Positions 42,549-51,334 of a stretch of DNA of 64,000 nt are shown piece by piece; position 1 is the stretch's first letter; every line of letters begins with the position of its first letter. A program made the position numbers and the translations under genes. Under the pieces are notes generated by a model. That model was not told the origin of the DNA. It did no database searches and saw only the letters and a program-made list of their open reading frames with translations. Where the stretch lies: positions 1 through 64,000 of the forward strand of contig JANXQO010000114.1 in assembly GCA_025353485.1 (NCBI GenBank), given 5' to 3'. The DNA comes from Chitinophagales bacterium (GTDB lineage Bacteria; Bacteroidota; Bacteroidia; Chitinophagales; Chitinophagaceae).

Positions 42549-44096
42549 TCATAGTTTTATTTCCTCATCCGTCTTGTCATAAAAATGAAATTCAGTGAGA
42601 TGATAATTACTGTTTTGCTTTACACGGATTTTTTGTTTGTATTTCCAACTCCATTTCATCCGCTTGCTGGGGAAGCCTTTGGTAAGATATGCGAATAACA
42701 TTGGATGTACTTCTACTGTTAGTTCTTTGTGGTTTTGCATTAAGAGATAACTTAGATTTTTTTCTATCTCATCTTCTAAAATTAATGTAGAAGAAATTTT
42801 GCCCGTACCAGAGCAGCTTGGACATACTTCAGTTGTATTGATATTCATTTCAGGCTTCATCCTTTGCCTTGTGATCTGCATCAAACCAAATTTGCTGATA
42901 GGTAACACGGCATGTTTTGCACGGTCAGCCTTCATAAAAAATTCCATCCGCTCCAAAAGTTTTTTCTTGTTTTCCAGCAGCTTCATATCAATAAAATCAA
43001 CCACTATAATTCCACCGAGATCTCTCAGCCTTAATTGGCGTGCAATCTCTGCCGCCGCTTCCAGGTTGGTTTCCATGGCATTTTGTTCCTGGTTATTGCT
43101 TACACTTTTATACCCGCTGTTAACATCAATTACATGAAGGGCTTCAGTATGTTCAACAATTAAATAAGCGCCGCTGGGGAGGTTTATGGTTTTACCAAAA
43201 GATGCCTTTACCTGTTTTGTTATTCCGTAACTGTCAAAAATAGGAGCGCCATTATTGTGAAAAGAAAGTATTTCAGTTTTATCCGGGGCAATTCTTTGTA
43301 TATATGTTTTTGTATCATTATATATGTTTTTATCATTCACAACTATCTTATTAAAATCTTCACTTAAAAGGTCTCGCAGAATGCTGTTGGTTTTACCCTC
43401 CTCACTTAAAATTTTTGCGGGGGGAACAGCCCCTTTCAAATTCTTTTGAATAGTCTTCCATGTATTTATCAGCGTTAAAAGATCCTCATGCAGCTCTACG
43501 GTGTGTTTACCTTCTGCGGCTGTTCTTACAATTACACCAACATTTTTTGGCTTTATTGCTTCAATAATTTTATGCAGCCGTTTTCTTTCTTCTGATGAAT
43601 GAATTTTTCTTGAAACTGCAACTATATCATTAAAGGGAGTAAGTACAACAAATCTTCCGGGGAGAGATAACTCACAACTAAGGCGTGGACCTTTGGCTGC
43701 AATTGGTTCTTTTAATATCTGAACTAAAATATTGGGTTTGCCACTTAACACTTCAGCAATTTTTCCGGTCTTTACAATTTCTGGTTCCACTTCAAACTTA
43801 CCAAAATCAAAGCCATGCTCGGTTTTATCCTGCATAGCCATATGGGTAAATTTTAAAATAGAACGGACGTAAGGGCTTAGGTCAGTGTAATGAAGAAAGG
43901 CATCCTTTTCAAAACCTACATCAATAAACGCAGCATTTAAACCCGGGATGAGTTTTTTTACTTTACCCAGATAAAGGTCTCCAACGGCAAAGTTTGCATC
44001 AGCTTTTTCATTGTGCAGCTCAACCAGTCTTTTATCCTCTAACAGGGCAATTTCTACTGCCTGTGGGGCAGCATTTATAATTAATTCCTTGTTCAA
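42549..44096 (-). CDS. rng: Ribonuclease G/E family endoribonuclease
   Basis: 515 residues: N-terminal S1 RNA-binding domain (about 35-110, VGDLYLGKVKKLIPGLNAAF), the catalytic domain with VIDVNSGYKS and GGIIVVDFIDM (metal-binding Asp residues), and a zinc-link-type CPSCSGTGK (CxxC) near 420. No RNase E C-terminal scaffold, hence the RNase G length. It processes rRNA and mRNA in the cytosol. It lies at the end of a conserved order: HU, TPR protein, small basic protein, rng. Confidence 0.94.
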   Translation of the reverse strand: MNKELIINAAPQAVEIALLEDKRLVELHNEKADANFAVGDLYLGKVKKLIPGLNAAFIDVGFEKDAFLHYTDLSPYVRSILKFTHMAMQDKTEHGFDFGKFEVEPEIVKTGKIAEVLSGKPNILVQILKEPIAAKGPRLSCELSLPGRFVVLTPFNDIVAVSRKIHSSEERKRLHKIIEAIKPKNVGVIVRTAAEGKHTVELHEDLLTLINTWKTIQKNLKGAVPPAKILSEEGKTNSILRDLLSEDFNKIVVNDKNIYNDTKTYIQRIAPDKTEILSFHNNGAPIFDSYGITKQVKASFGKTINLPSGAYLIVEHTEALHVIDVNSGYKSVSNNQEQNAMETNLEAAAEIARQLRLRDLGGIIVVDFIDMKLLENKKKLLERMEFFMKADRAKHAVLPISKFGLMQITRQRMKPEMNINTTEVCPSCSGTGKISSTLILEDEIEKNLSYLLMQNHKELTVEVHPMLFAYLTKGFPSKRMKWSWKYKQKIRVKQNSNYHLTEFHFYDKTDEEIKL

Positions 44097-44183
44097 ATTT
44101 AAAATCTTTTAATCAAATGCCTTAACGCATGGAAGTAAACACGAACGTAGCCGAATGCCGGCGTAGGTAAGAAAAGAAACAAT

Positions 44184-44273
44184 TTATTTCTTTTTATGAC
44201 GATTTTTTCTTAAACGCTTTTTACGTTTATGGGTTGCAATTTTATGACGTTTTCTCTTTTTACCACAAGGCAT
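44184..44273 (-). CDS. 29-residue basic protein, AURKAIP1/COX24 (mS38)-like, probable ribosomal component
   Basis: Below the usual length cut-off. From the ATG at 44273 the peptide is MPCGKKRKRHKIATHKRKKR followed by LRKNRHKKK. This Lys/Arg/His-rich pattern is the AURKAIP1/COX24 C-terminal motif found as a stand-alone small protein across Bacteroidota, and related to mitochondrial small-subunit protein mS38. A ribosomal role is inferred from that relationship. It is 87 bases before rng and 68 after the TPR gene. Confidence 0.85.
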   Translation of the reverse strand: MPCGKKRKRHKIATHKRKKRLRKNRHKKK

Positions 44274-44341
44274 AATTCAATTTTTTAATAATTATTTTTA
44301 ATATTTTAAACTTCAATAAATAATTCTTTTCATAATCCTCT

Positions 44342-45193
44342 TTAGGGGCTGGGGTACAACGCTTTTATCCTAATATCCACTTCTTTGCTGTATGCAGGAT
44401 TATTTACAAGTTTCTTGCTGTATTCGTACCACTTAACTGCGTTTACTCTATCTCCTGTTTCTGCGTATACATCTGCCAACCATGATACTGCCTCTAAATT
44501 TTCCGGTTCGGCAGCTACTACTTTGTTTAAACGGGTAATAGCTTTATCATATTGTTTTGAAATAACCCCACCAATACCAAGGATCATTTGCGCCTTCATG
44601 TTGTTTGAATCCTTACCAACTACTTTTAGCAGTTCCTGAATTCCCTTCATTGTTTCAGCAGCATTACCACTCATGCCTTTTCCATACACATAACAACTGC
44701 CTAATCCAATTCTTAAATTGTCATTATTTGGATTTAATTGTATAGCTTTTTCAAAAAGAACTATCGCTGTTTCGGCTTCCCAGGCTTTTAAGAGGTCGTT
44801 TTCCTCATGTCGCATGCTATCCAAAATCAAACGGGCAGCAAAGGTGAGGCTTTTTTCCGAATTATCCAACTTAGAAGCTTCGCTAAGATAGTAGGCATAA
44901 GGCATAAAAGCTTTTACTGAATCTTTCCAAAAATTTGCTAAATGAATGTAATTATTGTGGGATTGTTGCTTTACATCACCTCTGGTAATACTGTTTTCTA
45001 AATTAGCTAAATATAAAAGCTGTGAAGTGGGAAGCGATTGTTTTGCTTTTTGGATAGAATCTGTAACATTGAAAGATGCAGAAGTATGTTCTGTATGAGG
45101 AAAATTGCTTTTTTGAGATTCTATACTTCCAAATAAAAAAAGGCTGAAGAATAAAACTATGCCTGCGGCAGATAAGATAATTTGTTGTTTCAC
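44342..45193 (-). CDS. TPR-repeat protein with N-terminal membrane anchor
   Basis: 283 residues: an N-terminal hydrophobic segment (IILSAAGIVLFFSLFLFG, uncleaved anchor or signal) then tetratricopeptide repeats from about 150 (LFEKAIQLNPNNDNLRIGLG, QLYDKAITRLNKVVAAEPEN, LADVYAETGDRVNAVKWYEY). Probably a periplasmic protein-interaction scaffold. It is the usual gene between HU and rng in this phylum, as far as I recall. Specific role unknown. Confidence 0.82.
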   Translation of the reverse strand: MKQQIILSAAGIVLFFSLFLFGSIESQKSNFPHTEHTSASFNVTDSIQKAKQSLPTSQLLYLANLENSITRGDVKQQSHNNYIHLANFWKDSVKAFMPYAYYLSEASKLDNSEKSLTFAARLILDSMRHEENDLLKAWEAETAIVLFEKAIQLNPNNDNLRIGLGSCYVYGKGMSGNAAETMKGIQELLKVVGKDSNNMKAQMILGIGGVISKQYDKAITRLNKVVAAEPENLEAVSWLADVYAETGDRVNAVKWYEYSKKLVNNPAYSKEVDIRIKALYPSP

Positions 45194-45226
45194 GAATTAA
45201 TTTAGGGGAGCAAAGGTAGCTACTCT

Positions 45227-45386
45227 TTTCACGCAGCCGCAAAGTTATTAAGGCGCAAACAAAATAATATATTTAGAATTTGCGAAGGCAATCATTAACC
45301 TAATGTTTTATTTGCTTACTGAATGATCTGGCTAAACGACGGGCAAGCTATCTTTGCGTCTTTGCCCCTTTGGTTCTTTGCGTGAA
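45227..45386. repeat. Inverted GCAAAGACGC-type spacer between TPR and HU genes
   Basis: The left arm TTTTCACGCAGCCGCAAAG (45227-45245) and AGGCGCAAAC face the right arm CTTTGCGTCTTTGCCCC plus CTTTGCGTGAAAAA (45352-45386). The words are variants of CACGCAAAGnCGC. A second copy lies at 56998-57076. The arms are about 100 bases apart, with AT-rich DNA between. Confidence 0.68.
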
Positions 45387-45389
45387 AAA

Positions 45390-45692
45390 TCACTCCTGCT
45401 CTTTTCTAAATTGATTTTTAACTTTTATGTCCTGAACAAATTCTTTGGCAGGCTTAAAGGCGGGTATATAATGCTCAGGGATATTTACGGCAACATTTTT
45501 TTTGATGTTTCTTCCTATTTTCGCTGCCCGTTTTTTTGTAATGAAACTCCCAAATCCACGGATGTAAATATTTTCTCCTTTGGCAAGAGATTCTTTTACC
45601 TCTTTAAACATAGTTTCAAGCGTAACTAAAACGTCAACTTTTGGAATGCCTGTTTTTTCTGAAATTTGATTGATAAGATCTGCTTTTCTCAT
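45390..45692 (-). CDS. HU/IHF-family DNA-binding protein
   Basis: 100 residues: MRKADLINQISEKTGIPKVD helical start, beta-arm region FGSFITKKRAAKIGRNIKKN, and PAFKPAKEFVQ near the end, all conserved HU features. It bends and compacts DNA. The arm tip motif GRNIKKNVAVNIPEH resembles GRNPxTG in a degenerate form, as in other Bacteroidota. It has its own -7 box and is divergent from mutY. Confidence 0.93.
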   Translation of the reverse strand: MRKADLINQISEKTGIPKVDVLVTLETMFKEVKESLAKGENIYIRGFGSFITKKRAAKIGRNIKKNVAVNIPEHYIPAFKPAKEFVQDIKVKNQFRKEQE

Positions 45693-45733
45693 TTTTAGAT
45701 GATTACTTTGAGTAATAAGAGCTTTGGATGTTA

Positions 45734-45741
45734 CAAATTTA
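45734..45741 (-). promoter_or_regulatory. Candidate -7 box of the HU gene
   Basis: On the minus strand TAAATTTG, about 41 bases before the HU ATG at 45692. No TTTG at the right -33 distance. Confidence 0.4.
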
Positions 45742-45808
45742 ATAATCTTATTTCATAATACTAACTCATTGAGAATTAATTTGATGGTTTTATAAAACAA
45801 AAGATTTA

Positions 45809-46858
45809 ATGATTGCAAAGAAATTTTTTACAAAAGAATTATTGAAATGGAATAAATACAGTAATAAACGGGTTATGCCATGGAAGTATGAGAAAGACCC
45901 TTATAAAATATGGATAAGCGAAATCATTTTACAACAAACCCGGGTAAGCCAGGGACTTGAATATTACAACAGGTTTATTAAAAGATTCCCTGGAGTAAAA
46001 AGTATTGCAATTGCGCCGGAATCGGAGGTTTTTAAAGTTTGGGAAGGGTTAGGTTATTATACCCGGTGTAAAAATATTATTGAAACTGCTAAATATATTT
46101 CAAAAGAGTTACATGAAAATTTTCCTGCGGTTTATGAGGATATCTTAAAGCTTAAAGGTATTGGAAGCTATACTGCATCTGCCATTGCCTCATTTGCCTA
46201 TAACCTGCCTTATGCTGTTTTAGATGGAAATGTTTTCAGGGTGTTGTCAAGATATTTTGGTACCATGATTCCAATAGATAATCTGCATGGGAAAAAGTTT
46301 TACAGCGAGATGGCATATGAATTACTAGATAAACAATTTCCGGGAATTTACAATCAATCCATTATGGATTTTGGTGCAACAATTTGTAAGCCTTTACCCC
46401 TATGTGAAGTATGCCCTCTTAAAAGCAGATGTATAGCCTTTTTTCAGGGCATACAATTACAATTGCCGGTAAAAGAAAAAGTAATTCTAAAAAGAAACAG
46501 GTGGTTATATTACCTGGTGGTTAAATACAGGAATAAATTTTATGTGAGAAAAAGAGAAGAAAAAGATATTTGGCAAAACCTTTATGAATTTATATTGATA
46601 GAAGCGCCAAAACCTTTTACCATTAAAATGTTACAGGCATCCGAAAAATTAAATTCAATATTTATGGCAAAGGAATTTAAAATTGAAAGTATATCGCAGG
46701 GTTACAAACAGCAACTTAGCCATCAAACTATAAACGGGCAATTTATTAACATCACTGTAAAATCCCCGTTAGGGTTAAATAGTTATCAATTAATATCAGC
46801 AGACAGGATAAAGCAACTTCCTTTCCCGAAATTTATCACAACCTATTTGAAAGATTAA
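45809..46858 (+). CDS. mutY: A/G-specific adenine glycosylase
   Basis: Removes adenine mispaired with 8-oxoguanine. 349 residues: catalytic Glu in WISEIILQQTRVSQGLEYY, helix-hairpin-helix LKGIGSYTASAIASFAYN with the Asp in VLDGNVFRVLSRYFG, and the iron-sulfur loop CKPLPLCEVCPLKSRC (Cx6Cx2Cx5C). A C-terminal NUDIX-like domain (about 230-345) reads the oxidised base. It is the first gene of the conserved mutY-ssb-gldE-gldD block. Confidence 0.95.
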   Translation: MIAKKFFTKELLKWNKYSNKRVMPWKYEKDPYKIWISEIILQQTRVSQGLEYYNRFIKRFPGVKSIAIAPESEVFKVWEGLGYYTRCKNIIETAKYISKELHENFPAVYEDILKLKGIGSYTASAIASFAYNLPYAVLDGNVFRVLSRYFGTMIPIDNLHGKKFYSEMAYELLDKQFPGIYNQSIMDFGATICKPLPLCEVCPLKSRCIAFFQGIQLQLPVKEKVILKRNRWLYYLVVKYRNKFYVRKREEKDIWQNLYEFILIEAPKPFTIKMLQASEKLNSIFMAKEFKIESISQGYKQQLSHQTINGQFINITVKSPLGLNSYQLISADRIKQLPFPKFITTYLKD

Positions 46859-46885
46859 AATGTATCTTTAAATTTGTTTGCTTCT

Positions 46886-46976
46886 AAGAGATAAAAGAGT
46901 AAAACAAAATAAAAAGAATGTCAGCATGTTTCTCTTTTTCTCCTTTACCTTTTTCTTCTCTTAGCAAAAAAAAATA
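46886..46976. repeat. Inverted AGAGAAAAAG-type spacer between mutY and ssb
   Basis: AAGAGATAAAAGAGTAAAAC near 46887 faces TTTCTCTTTTTCTCCTTTAC and CTTTTTCTTCTCTTA (46928-46965). The two arms are purine- and pyrimidine-rich mirrors of each other, the same layout as other short-word spacers of this window. Confidence 0.5.
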
Positions 46977-46980
46977 ATTT

Positions 46981-47412
46981 ATGAGAGGTGTAAATAGGGT
47001 TATGTTGATAGGAAATCTTGGTAAAGATCCTGACCTGCAATTTTTGGAGGGTAATATTGCAGTAGCAAAATTTTCATTGGCAACTACTGAAAGCTATAAA
47101 GACAAAAACGGTAAACTTATGTCTCAAACAGAATGGCATACTGTTGTGCTTTGGCGTGGGCTTGCAGAGCTTGCTCAAAAATATTTACACAAAGGAAGCC
47201 TTGTATATATTGAAGGAAGATTGAAAACCCGCAGTTGGGAAGATAAAGATCACAACAAAAAATTTGCAACAGAAGTTGTAGGAGATAATTTGATAATGTT
47301 AGATAAGCGTTCAGATGGGGCACATCCGGGAGGAGGAGATGTAGATGGTATGCATAGTACAGATACCGATATTCCTCCAATGGATGAAAGCTCAGAAAAA
47401 CTGCCTTTTTAA
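46981..47412 (+). CDS. ssb: Single-stranded DNA-binding protein
   Basis: 143 residues: OB-fold start MRGVNRVMLIGNLGKDPDLQ, the conserved TEWHTVVLWRGLAELAQKYL and KGSLVYIEGRLKTRSWEDKD, and an acidic tail ending DESSEKLPF (the PF tip that recruits repair proteins). It coats single-stranded DNA in replication and repair. It precedes gldE as in most gliding Bacteroidota. Confidence 0.96.
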   Translation: MRGVNRVMLIGNLGKDPDLQFLEGNIAVAKFSLATTESYKDKNGKLMSQTEWHTVVLWRGLAELAQKYLHKGSLVYIEGRLKTRSWEDKDHNKKFATEVVGDNLIMLDKRSDGAHPGGGDVDGMHSTDTDIPPMDESSEKLPF

Positions 47413-47464
47413 TAAAAACACCTAACACTCCCCGTGCTTAGTATCTTTAATTAAAATTATTGTT

Positions 47465-48805
47465 TTGGATTATTATTCGGCGATCACAAGTCTTAAATCT
47501 TTCTCACTTATTTATTTAGCAATAACACCTGCTGCAACAACCATTCTCATTTTTACAGCACTGATTCTTGTTTTCATTTCTTTTTTGGTAGCAGGTTCCG
47601 AAGTGGCTTTTTTCTCTCTTACATACAAGGATATTAATATGCTTAAAACAAAGCGTCGTCCTTCTTACCGCAGGATAGTTACTTTGCTTGAAACTCCAAA
47701 AACATTGCTGGCATCAATGCTTATAACTAATAGTTTTGTAAACATCGGCATCATTTTAATCTCTAATCTTTTAATGCAGAACTGGATTGATTCACTCCAA
47801 ATGCATTTTGTTATTGAATTTATTATTAAAGTAGTGGTGGTAACTTCTCTCCTCGTTTTGTTTTGCGAAGTATTACCAAAAGTTTGGGCAACACACCATA
47901 ACATTTGGTTTGCAGCATCTGCATCTCTTATCATTGAAATATTCAACAGTATTTTTTTTCGGGTGAGTTCACGGTTGGTGAGGCTTAGTGATAAAATTGA
48001 AAATAAATTTCACTCGGGTTTGTCCGGCATGGACAATACGCAATTGGATTATGCTATTGACCTGTTGCCTGATCACGAAGCAACAACCGAAGAAAAACAG
48101 ATATTAAAAGGCATCCGCAAATTTGGTAATACTACAGTTAAGCAAACCATGCGTACAAGGCTTGATGTTAGCGGAATTGATTATAATATTTCTATTAAAG
48201 ATGTTATTAGTGGTGTGGAAGAGATGCACTATTCAAGACTGCCGGTTTTTAAAAATAACCTGGATGAGATAGTTGGTATTTTGCATACAAAAGATCTTCT
48301 CCCTTTTTTAAATGAACAAACTGATTATGACTGGCATTCATTAATGCGACCGGTATTTTATGTACATGAACAAAAATTAATTGAAGATTTGCTGCAGGAA
48401 TTTAGAAATAAACGTATGCATTTTGCTGTGGTGGTAGATGAGTTTGGAGGAACATCAGGTATTGTAACATTGGAAGATATAATGGAAGAGATCATCGGCG
48501 ATATTCATGATGAATTTGATGATGAAATTAGTGGGAATAAAAAAATAGATGACTATACTTATATTTTTGAAGGTAAAACAATGATAAACGATGTATGCAA
48601 AGTATTGCATTTGCCCATTGAAACTTTTGATAAACTAAGAGGAGACAGTGATTCATTGGCGGGATTGGTACTGGAAATTGCCGGAGAATTTCCACAGGTT
48701 AATGAGGAAGTAACCTGTGATAATTTTACTTTTATTCCGCTGCAAATAAATAAGAACAGAATAGAAAAAGTAAAAGTGAATATTAAACCGGCGGGGAACA
48801 ACTGA
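47465..48805 (+). CDS. gldE: Gliding motility-associated protein GldE (CBS/CorC-HlyC type)
   Basis: 446 residues. The start is TTG at 47465; the first ATG is at residue 59, inside the conserved membrane domain. Layout: DUF21-like membrane part (helices about 18-42, 78-98, 108-135), two CBS domains (about 210-330, RTRLDVSGIDYNISIKDVIS, VPVF-like RLPVFKNNLDEIVGILHTKD, VVVDEFGGTSGIVTLEDI), and a C-terminal CorC/HlyC domain (360-440). GldE is linked to gliding and T9SS function with GldD. It overlaps gldD by one base (TGATG), so the two are translationally coupled. Confidence 0.93.
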   Translation: MDYYSAITSLKSFSLIYLAITPAATTILIFTALILVFISFLVAGSEVAFFSLTYKDINMLKTKRRPSYRRIVTLLETPKTLLASMLITNSFVNIGIILISNLLMQNWIDSLQMHFVIEFIIKVVVVTSLLVLFCEVLPKVWATHHNIWFAASASLIIEIFNSIFFRVSSRLVRLSDKIENKFHSGLSGMDNTQLDYAIDLLPDHEATTEEKQILKGIRKFGNTTVKQTMRTRLDVSGIDYNISIKDVISGVEEMHYSRLPVFKNNLDEIVGILHTKDLLPFLNEQTDYDWHSLMRPVFYVHEQKLIEDLLQEFRNKRMHFAVVVDEFGGTSGIVTLEDIMEEIIGDIHDEFDDEISGNKKIDDYTYIFEGKTMINDVCKVLHLPIETFDKLRGDSDSLAGLVLEIAGEFPQVNEEVTCDNFTFIPLQINKNRIEKVKVNIKPAGNN

Positions 48806-49467
48806 TGATAAAAAAAATATATTCAATATTCAATATTCAATATTCAATATTCATTGCTATAATATTTGCTGTTAGTTGCAACTCAACGTATACATCAAAA
48901 CCAAAAGGATATTTTAAGGTTGATCTTCCTGAGAGAAAATATGTAAAGTTTGAGAAAGAAGGATTTCCATATTCATTTGAATACCCTGCTTACGCAAACA
49001 TTGTTAAGGACAGTACCTATTTTGACAGCACACCTGATAATCCTTTTTGGGTGAATGTAGATTTCCCATCTTTTAATGGTAAAATATTTATCAGTTACAA
49101 AACCATAGGAGGCAACTCCGTTTATAAAATTAAAACTCCCACAGGTTATAAAGATTCGCTGGGGATAAACACATTTCAAAATTTGATAAACGATTCTTAT
49201 AAGCTTACTTTTAAAAATGATGTAAAGGCTTATTCAATCGAAGACAGTGTAATGCATACTCCTAATAGTATCACTGGTATTTTTTTTAGAGTTGGAGGAA
49301 GCGTGGCGACATCAAAACAATTTCTTCTTACAGATTCAGTTAAACATTTTTTACGCGGCGCATTATATTTTGATGCCACACCAAATGAAGATTCATTAGC
49401 TCCTGTAAATGCTTTTTTGCAGGAAGACCTAAGACATCTTATTAACACACTGAAATGGAAAAAATAA
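48805..49467 (+). CDS. gldD: Gliding motility lipoprotein GldD, with a 7-base repeat in its signal sequence
   Basis: 220 residues: signal MIKKIYSIFNIQYSIFIAII then FAVSCNSTY with the lipobox Cys25, followed by the GldD core KPKGYFKVDLPERKYVKFEK, GFPYSFEYPAYA, GTIGGNSV-like YKTIGGNSVYKIK, GGSVATSKQFLLTDS and HFLRGALYFDATPNEDSLAP. GldD is an essential lipoprotein for gliding and T9SS. The signal-peptide codons are made of five ATATTCA units (48819-48853); gain or loss of one unit breaks the frame. Confidence 0.92.
   Translation: MIKKIYSIFNIQYSIFIAIIFAVSCNSTYTSKPKGYFKVDLPERKYVKFEKEGFPYSFEYPAYANIVKDSTYFDSTPDNPFWVNVDFPSFNGKIFISYKTIGGNSVYKIKTPTGYKDSLGINTFQNLINDSYKLTFKNDVKAYSIEDSVMHTPNSITGIFFRVGGSVATSKQFLLTDSVKHFLRGALYFDATPNEDSLAPVNAFLQEDLRHLINTLKWKK
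48819..48853 (+). repeat. Five perfect ATATTCA repeats inside the gldD signal-peptide codons
   Basis: Units run 48819-48825, 48826-48832, 48833-48839, 48840-48846 and 48847-48853. A run of eight As (48810-48817) lies just upstream, also in the coding region. The unit length of 7 is not a multiple of three. Confidence 0.95.
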
Positions 49468-49938
49468 TTATTTTTTAATTCTCTTCTCTCTTATCGGGGC
49501 TCTTGAAAACATTTCTAAATTAATTCTCCTTTTATTGCCTTTGGGAATTATTGAATCACTTTTATTTTCGTCAATAGTTTTTGCCAGTAACACGTCCATT
49601 AAATTCACTTTTTCAATCACAGGATCTTTGGGTTTTTCTGTAGCAGCCAGCTCCGGAACCACTTCGTTATATCGTGTACCTTCTTTCACTTTTGCTTTAA
49701 CAATTTTCTTTTCTTTCTTTTCTTTTTTAAATTCATTTTTTGTGTTTACTGTCAGCATTTCTTCTTTGCCTGTTGTAATTATTTCTTTTTTCTTTTCAGA
49801 AATAGTTGCTTCACTGGTTTGTACATCATCAGTGTAATTAACAAGCTTACCCTGTTTTTTTGCATTGATGTAATCTGCAATGCCAAATACTGAAGCACAA
49901 ATTATCAGTGCCACAGCAGTGTAAATGATCCGTTTCAT
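49468..49938 (-). CDS. Hypothetical Lys/Glu-rich protein with N-terminal membrane anchor
   Basis: 156 residues: a signal anchor (residues 4-22, IIYTAVALIICASVFGIADYI) and a very charged remainder (KKEKKEKKIVKAKVKEGT), no recognisable domain. Probably extracytoplasmic and disordered. Its stop codon abuts the gldD stop on the other strand (49467/49468); an AT-palindrome AAAAAATAATTATTTTTT spans the join. It follows a DUF2306 gene by 12 bases and is likely co-transcribed with it. Confidence 0.6.
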   Translation of the reverse strand: MKRIIYTAVALIICASVFGIADYINAKKQGKLVNYTDDVQTSEATISEKKKEIITTGKEEMLTVNTKNEFKKEKKEKKIVKAKVKEGTRYNEVVPELAATEKPKDPVIEKVNLMDVLLAKTIDENKSDSIIPKGNKRRINLEMFSRAPIREKRIKK

Positions 49939-49950
49939 GATTGATTGTTT

Positions 49951-50625
49951 TTATGTTAAAAATGTTTTTAAATACACCCTGCTTTTTCTGAATATCAAAA
50001 ACTCGGCAACCAGCATATTCCCCAAAACGCTTATCCACAGCGATATTTCGTAGTTATGCAAAAGATCCATACCAAAATAATACAGAAGAATATAATACAC
50101 CCGGAATGTAACAGCCGTCATCGCCATGCTGTAACTTCTTATCATCCATATTTTATGCGCCAGTACATTTTTTTTAAGAATAGCTGTAAAGCCCTGCATG
50201 GTTGTGTAAAACCAGTATACAGCCATAAACATAAAAAGTGTGCGCTCCCAATAAGAACCTTTCGCAAAAAAACTCATGTACAATCCTGTTGGTGCACCTA
50301 ACAACAAAACGACCATCACATAAATTCTGCCGCTCCAGATATGAACCTTTTTTCTCTTTTTGATGAGGGAAGATGAGAATTGTATTAATGCCGTGGAGAT
50401 ACAAACCATCCCTGCAAAAATGTGTATGTAAAAACTATACTTATAAATTGACCGGGCAAATAAAATGGCTCTCTCCTGAATAAAAGAAAACTCCTGGCTG
50501 AATGAAAAATAAGGTATTGTATTTTTTATAAGAAGAAGACTGAAGAAAGTTACCGGTATCCAAAACAAAGCCGCTATAAAATATCTTACAGCATGTTGCA
50601 GTGTTAGTTGGCGGCTGTTGATCAT
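49951..50625 (-). CDS. DUF2306 membrane protein (first copy)
   Basis: 224 residues, seven or so membrane helices. The family pattern is visible: YKYSFYIHIFAGMVCISTAL, KKVHIWSGRIYVMVVLLLGA, GLYMSFFAKGS, LAHKIWMIRSYSMAMTAVTF. Four conserved His (in IHIF, VHIWSGR, AHKIWM) could bind haem, as suggested for related proteins; that is inference. A second family member with the same layout is at 57919-58572. Confidence 0.8.
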   Translation of the reverse strand: MINSRQLTLQHAVRYFIAALFWIPVTFFSLLLIKNTIPYFSFSQEFSFIQERAILFARSIYKYSFYIHIFAGMVCISTALIQFSSSLIKKRKKVHIWSGRIYVMVVLLLGAPTGLYMSFFAKGSYWERTLFMFMAVYWFYTTMQGFTAILKKNVLAHKIWMIRSYSMAMTAVTFRVYYILLYYFGMDLLHNYEISLWISVLGNMLVAEFLIFRKSRVYLKTFLT

Positions 50626-50741
50626 ACAACTGATTTGCTGTATGACTCAGGCGTTACAAGTATTGCATAATTACGCAGCGTTATAAAATTGTTAAAGCAA
50701 AAAACCCTGATAAGATTTGTTTGTTTAGTAAATTTGCGGCC

Positions 50742-51329
50742 ATGATAGCCATTGATAATGTTCTTATCAGCAACCAGGTGGTAGAAGAACAATTTGTTTG
50801 TGATCTTAATAAGTGTAAAGGCGGCTGCTGTGTAGATGGAGATGCCGGAGCACCGCTTGAAAATAAAGAGCTTAAAGACCTTAATGAAGTGTACGATGCA
50901 GTGCTGCCCTATCTTTCAGAGGAATCAAAAAGACAATTAGAACGGCAGGGTAAATATGTTTATGATAAAGAATTTGGCTGGGTAACACCAACAATAAATT
51001 CAAGTATTTGTGTGTATGGTATTACTGATGAAAGAGGGATTGTAAAATGTGGTATAGAACAGGCGTATAACGATGGAAAGACAACATGGAAAAAACCCAT
51101 AAGCTGCCATCTCTATCCTATACGAACAAAAAAAAGCCACAATGGCAAAACTGAATATGTAAATTATGAACCAAGAGAAGAGCTTTGCAAAGCAGGCTGC
51201 TCACTCGGTAAAAAATTAAAAGTTCCTGTTTATATTTTTTTAAAAGACTCTCTCATAAGAAAATTTGGAGAAGAATTTTATGAGGCATTGTGTGCAACTG
51301 CGGAGCATCAAAAGCTTTCTGCTGTATAA
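50742..51329 (+). CDS. DUF3109 family protein, cysteine-rich
   Basis: 195 residues from the ATG at 50742 (a frame from 50721 adds seven residues). The conserved Cys motif DLNKCKGGCCVDGDAGAPL is near the N terminus; further cysteines are in ISCHLYPIR and CKAGCSLGKK. This is the DUF3109/YkgJ-like pattern, probably an iron-sulfur or zinc site; function unknown. A TAAATTTG box (50729-50736) lies just upstream. The beta-lactamase gene starts five bases after the stop. Confidence 0.85.
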   Translation: MIAIDNVLISNQVVEEQFVCDLNKCKGGCCVDGDAGAPLENKELKDLNEVYDAVLPYLSEESKRQLERQGKYVYDKEFGWVTPTINSSICVYGITDERGIVKCGIEQAYNDGKTTWKKPISCHLYPIRTKKSHNGKTEYVNYEPREELCKAGCSLGKKLKVPVYIFLKDSLIRKFGEEFYEALCATAEHQKLSAV

Positions 51330-51334
51330 AATTT

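Noticed and set aside
48819-48853. CRISPR-like or simple intergenic repeat
   Set aside because: The units are 7 bases with no spacers and lie inside the gldD frame, so this is a coding microsatellite, not a CRISPR array.
50729-50736. Promoter of the DUF3109 gene (TAAATTTG)
   Set aside because: It matches the -7 consensus but would leave a leader of only about 6 bases or less, and no -33 element is at the right distance, so I mention it without listing it as a promoter.
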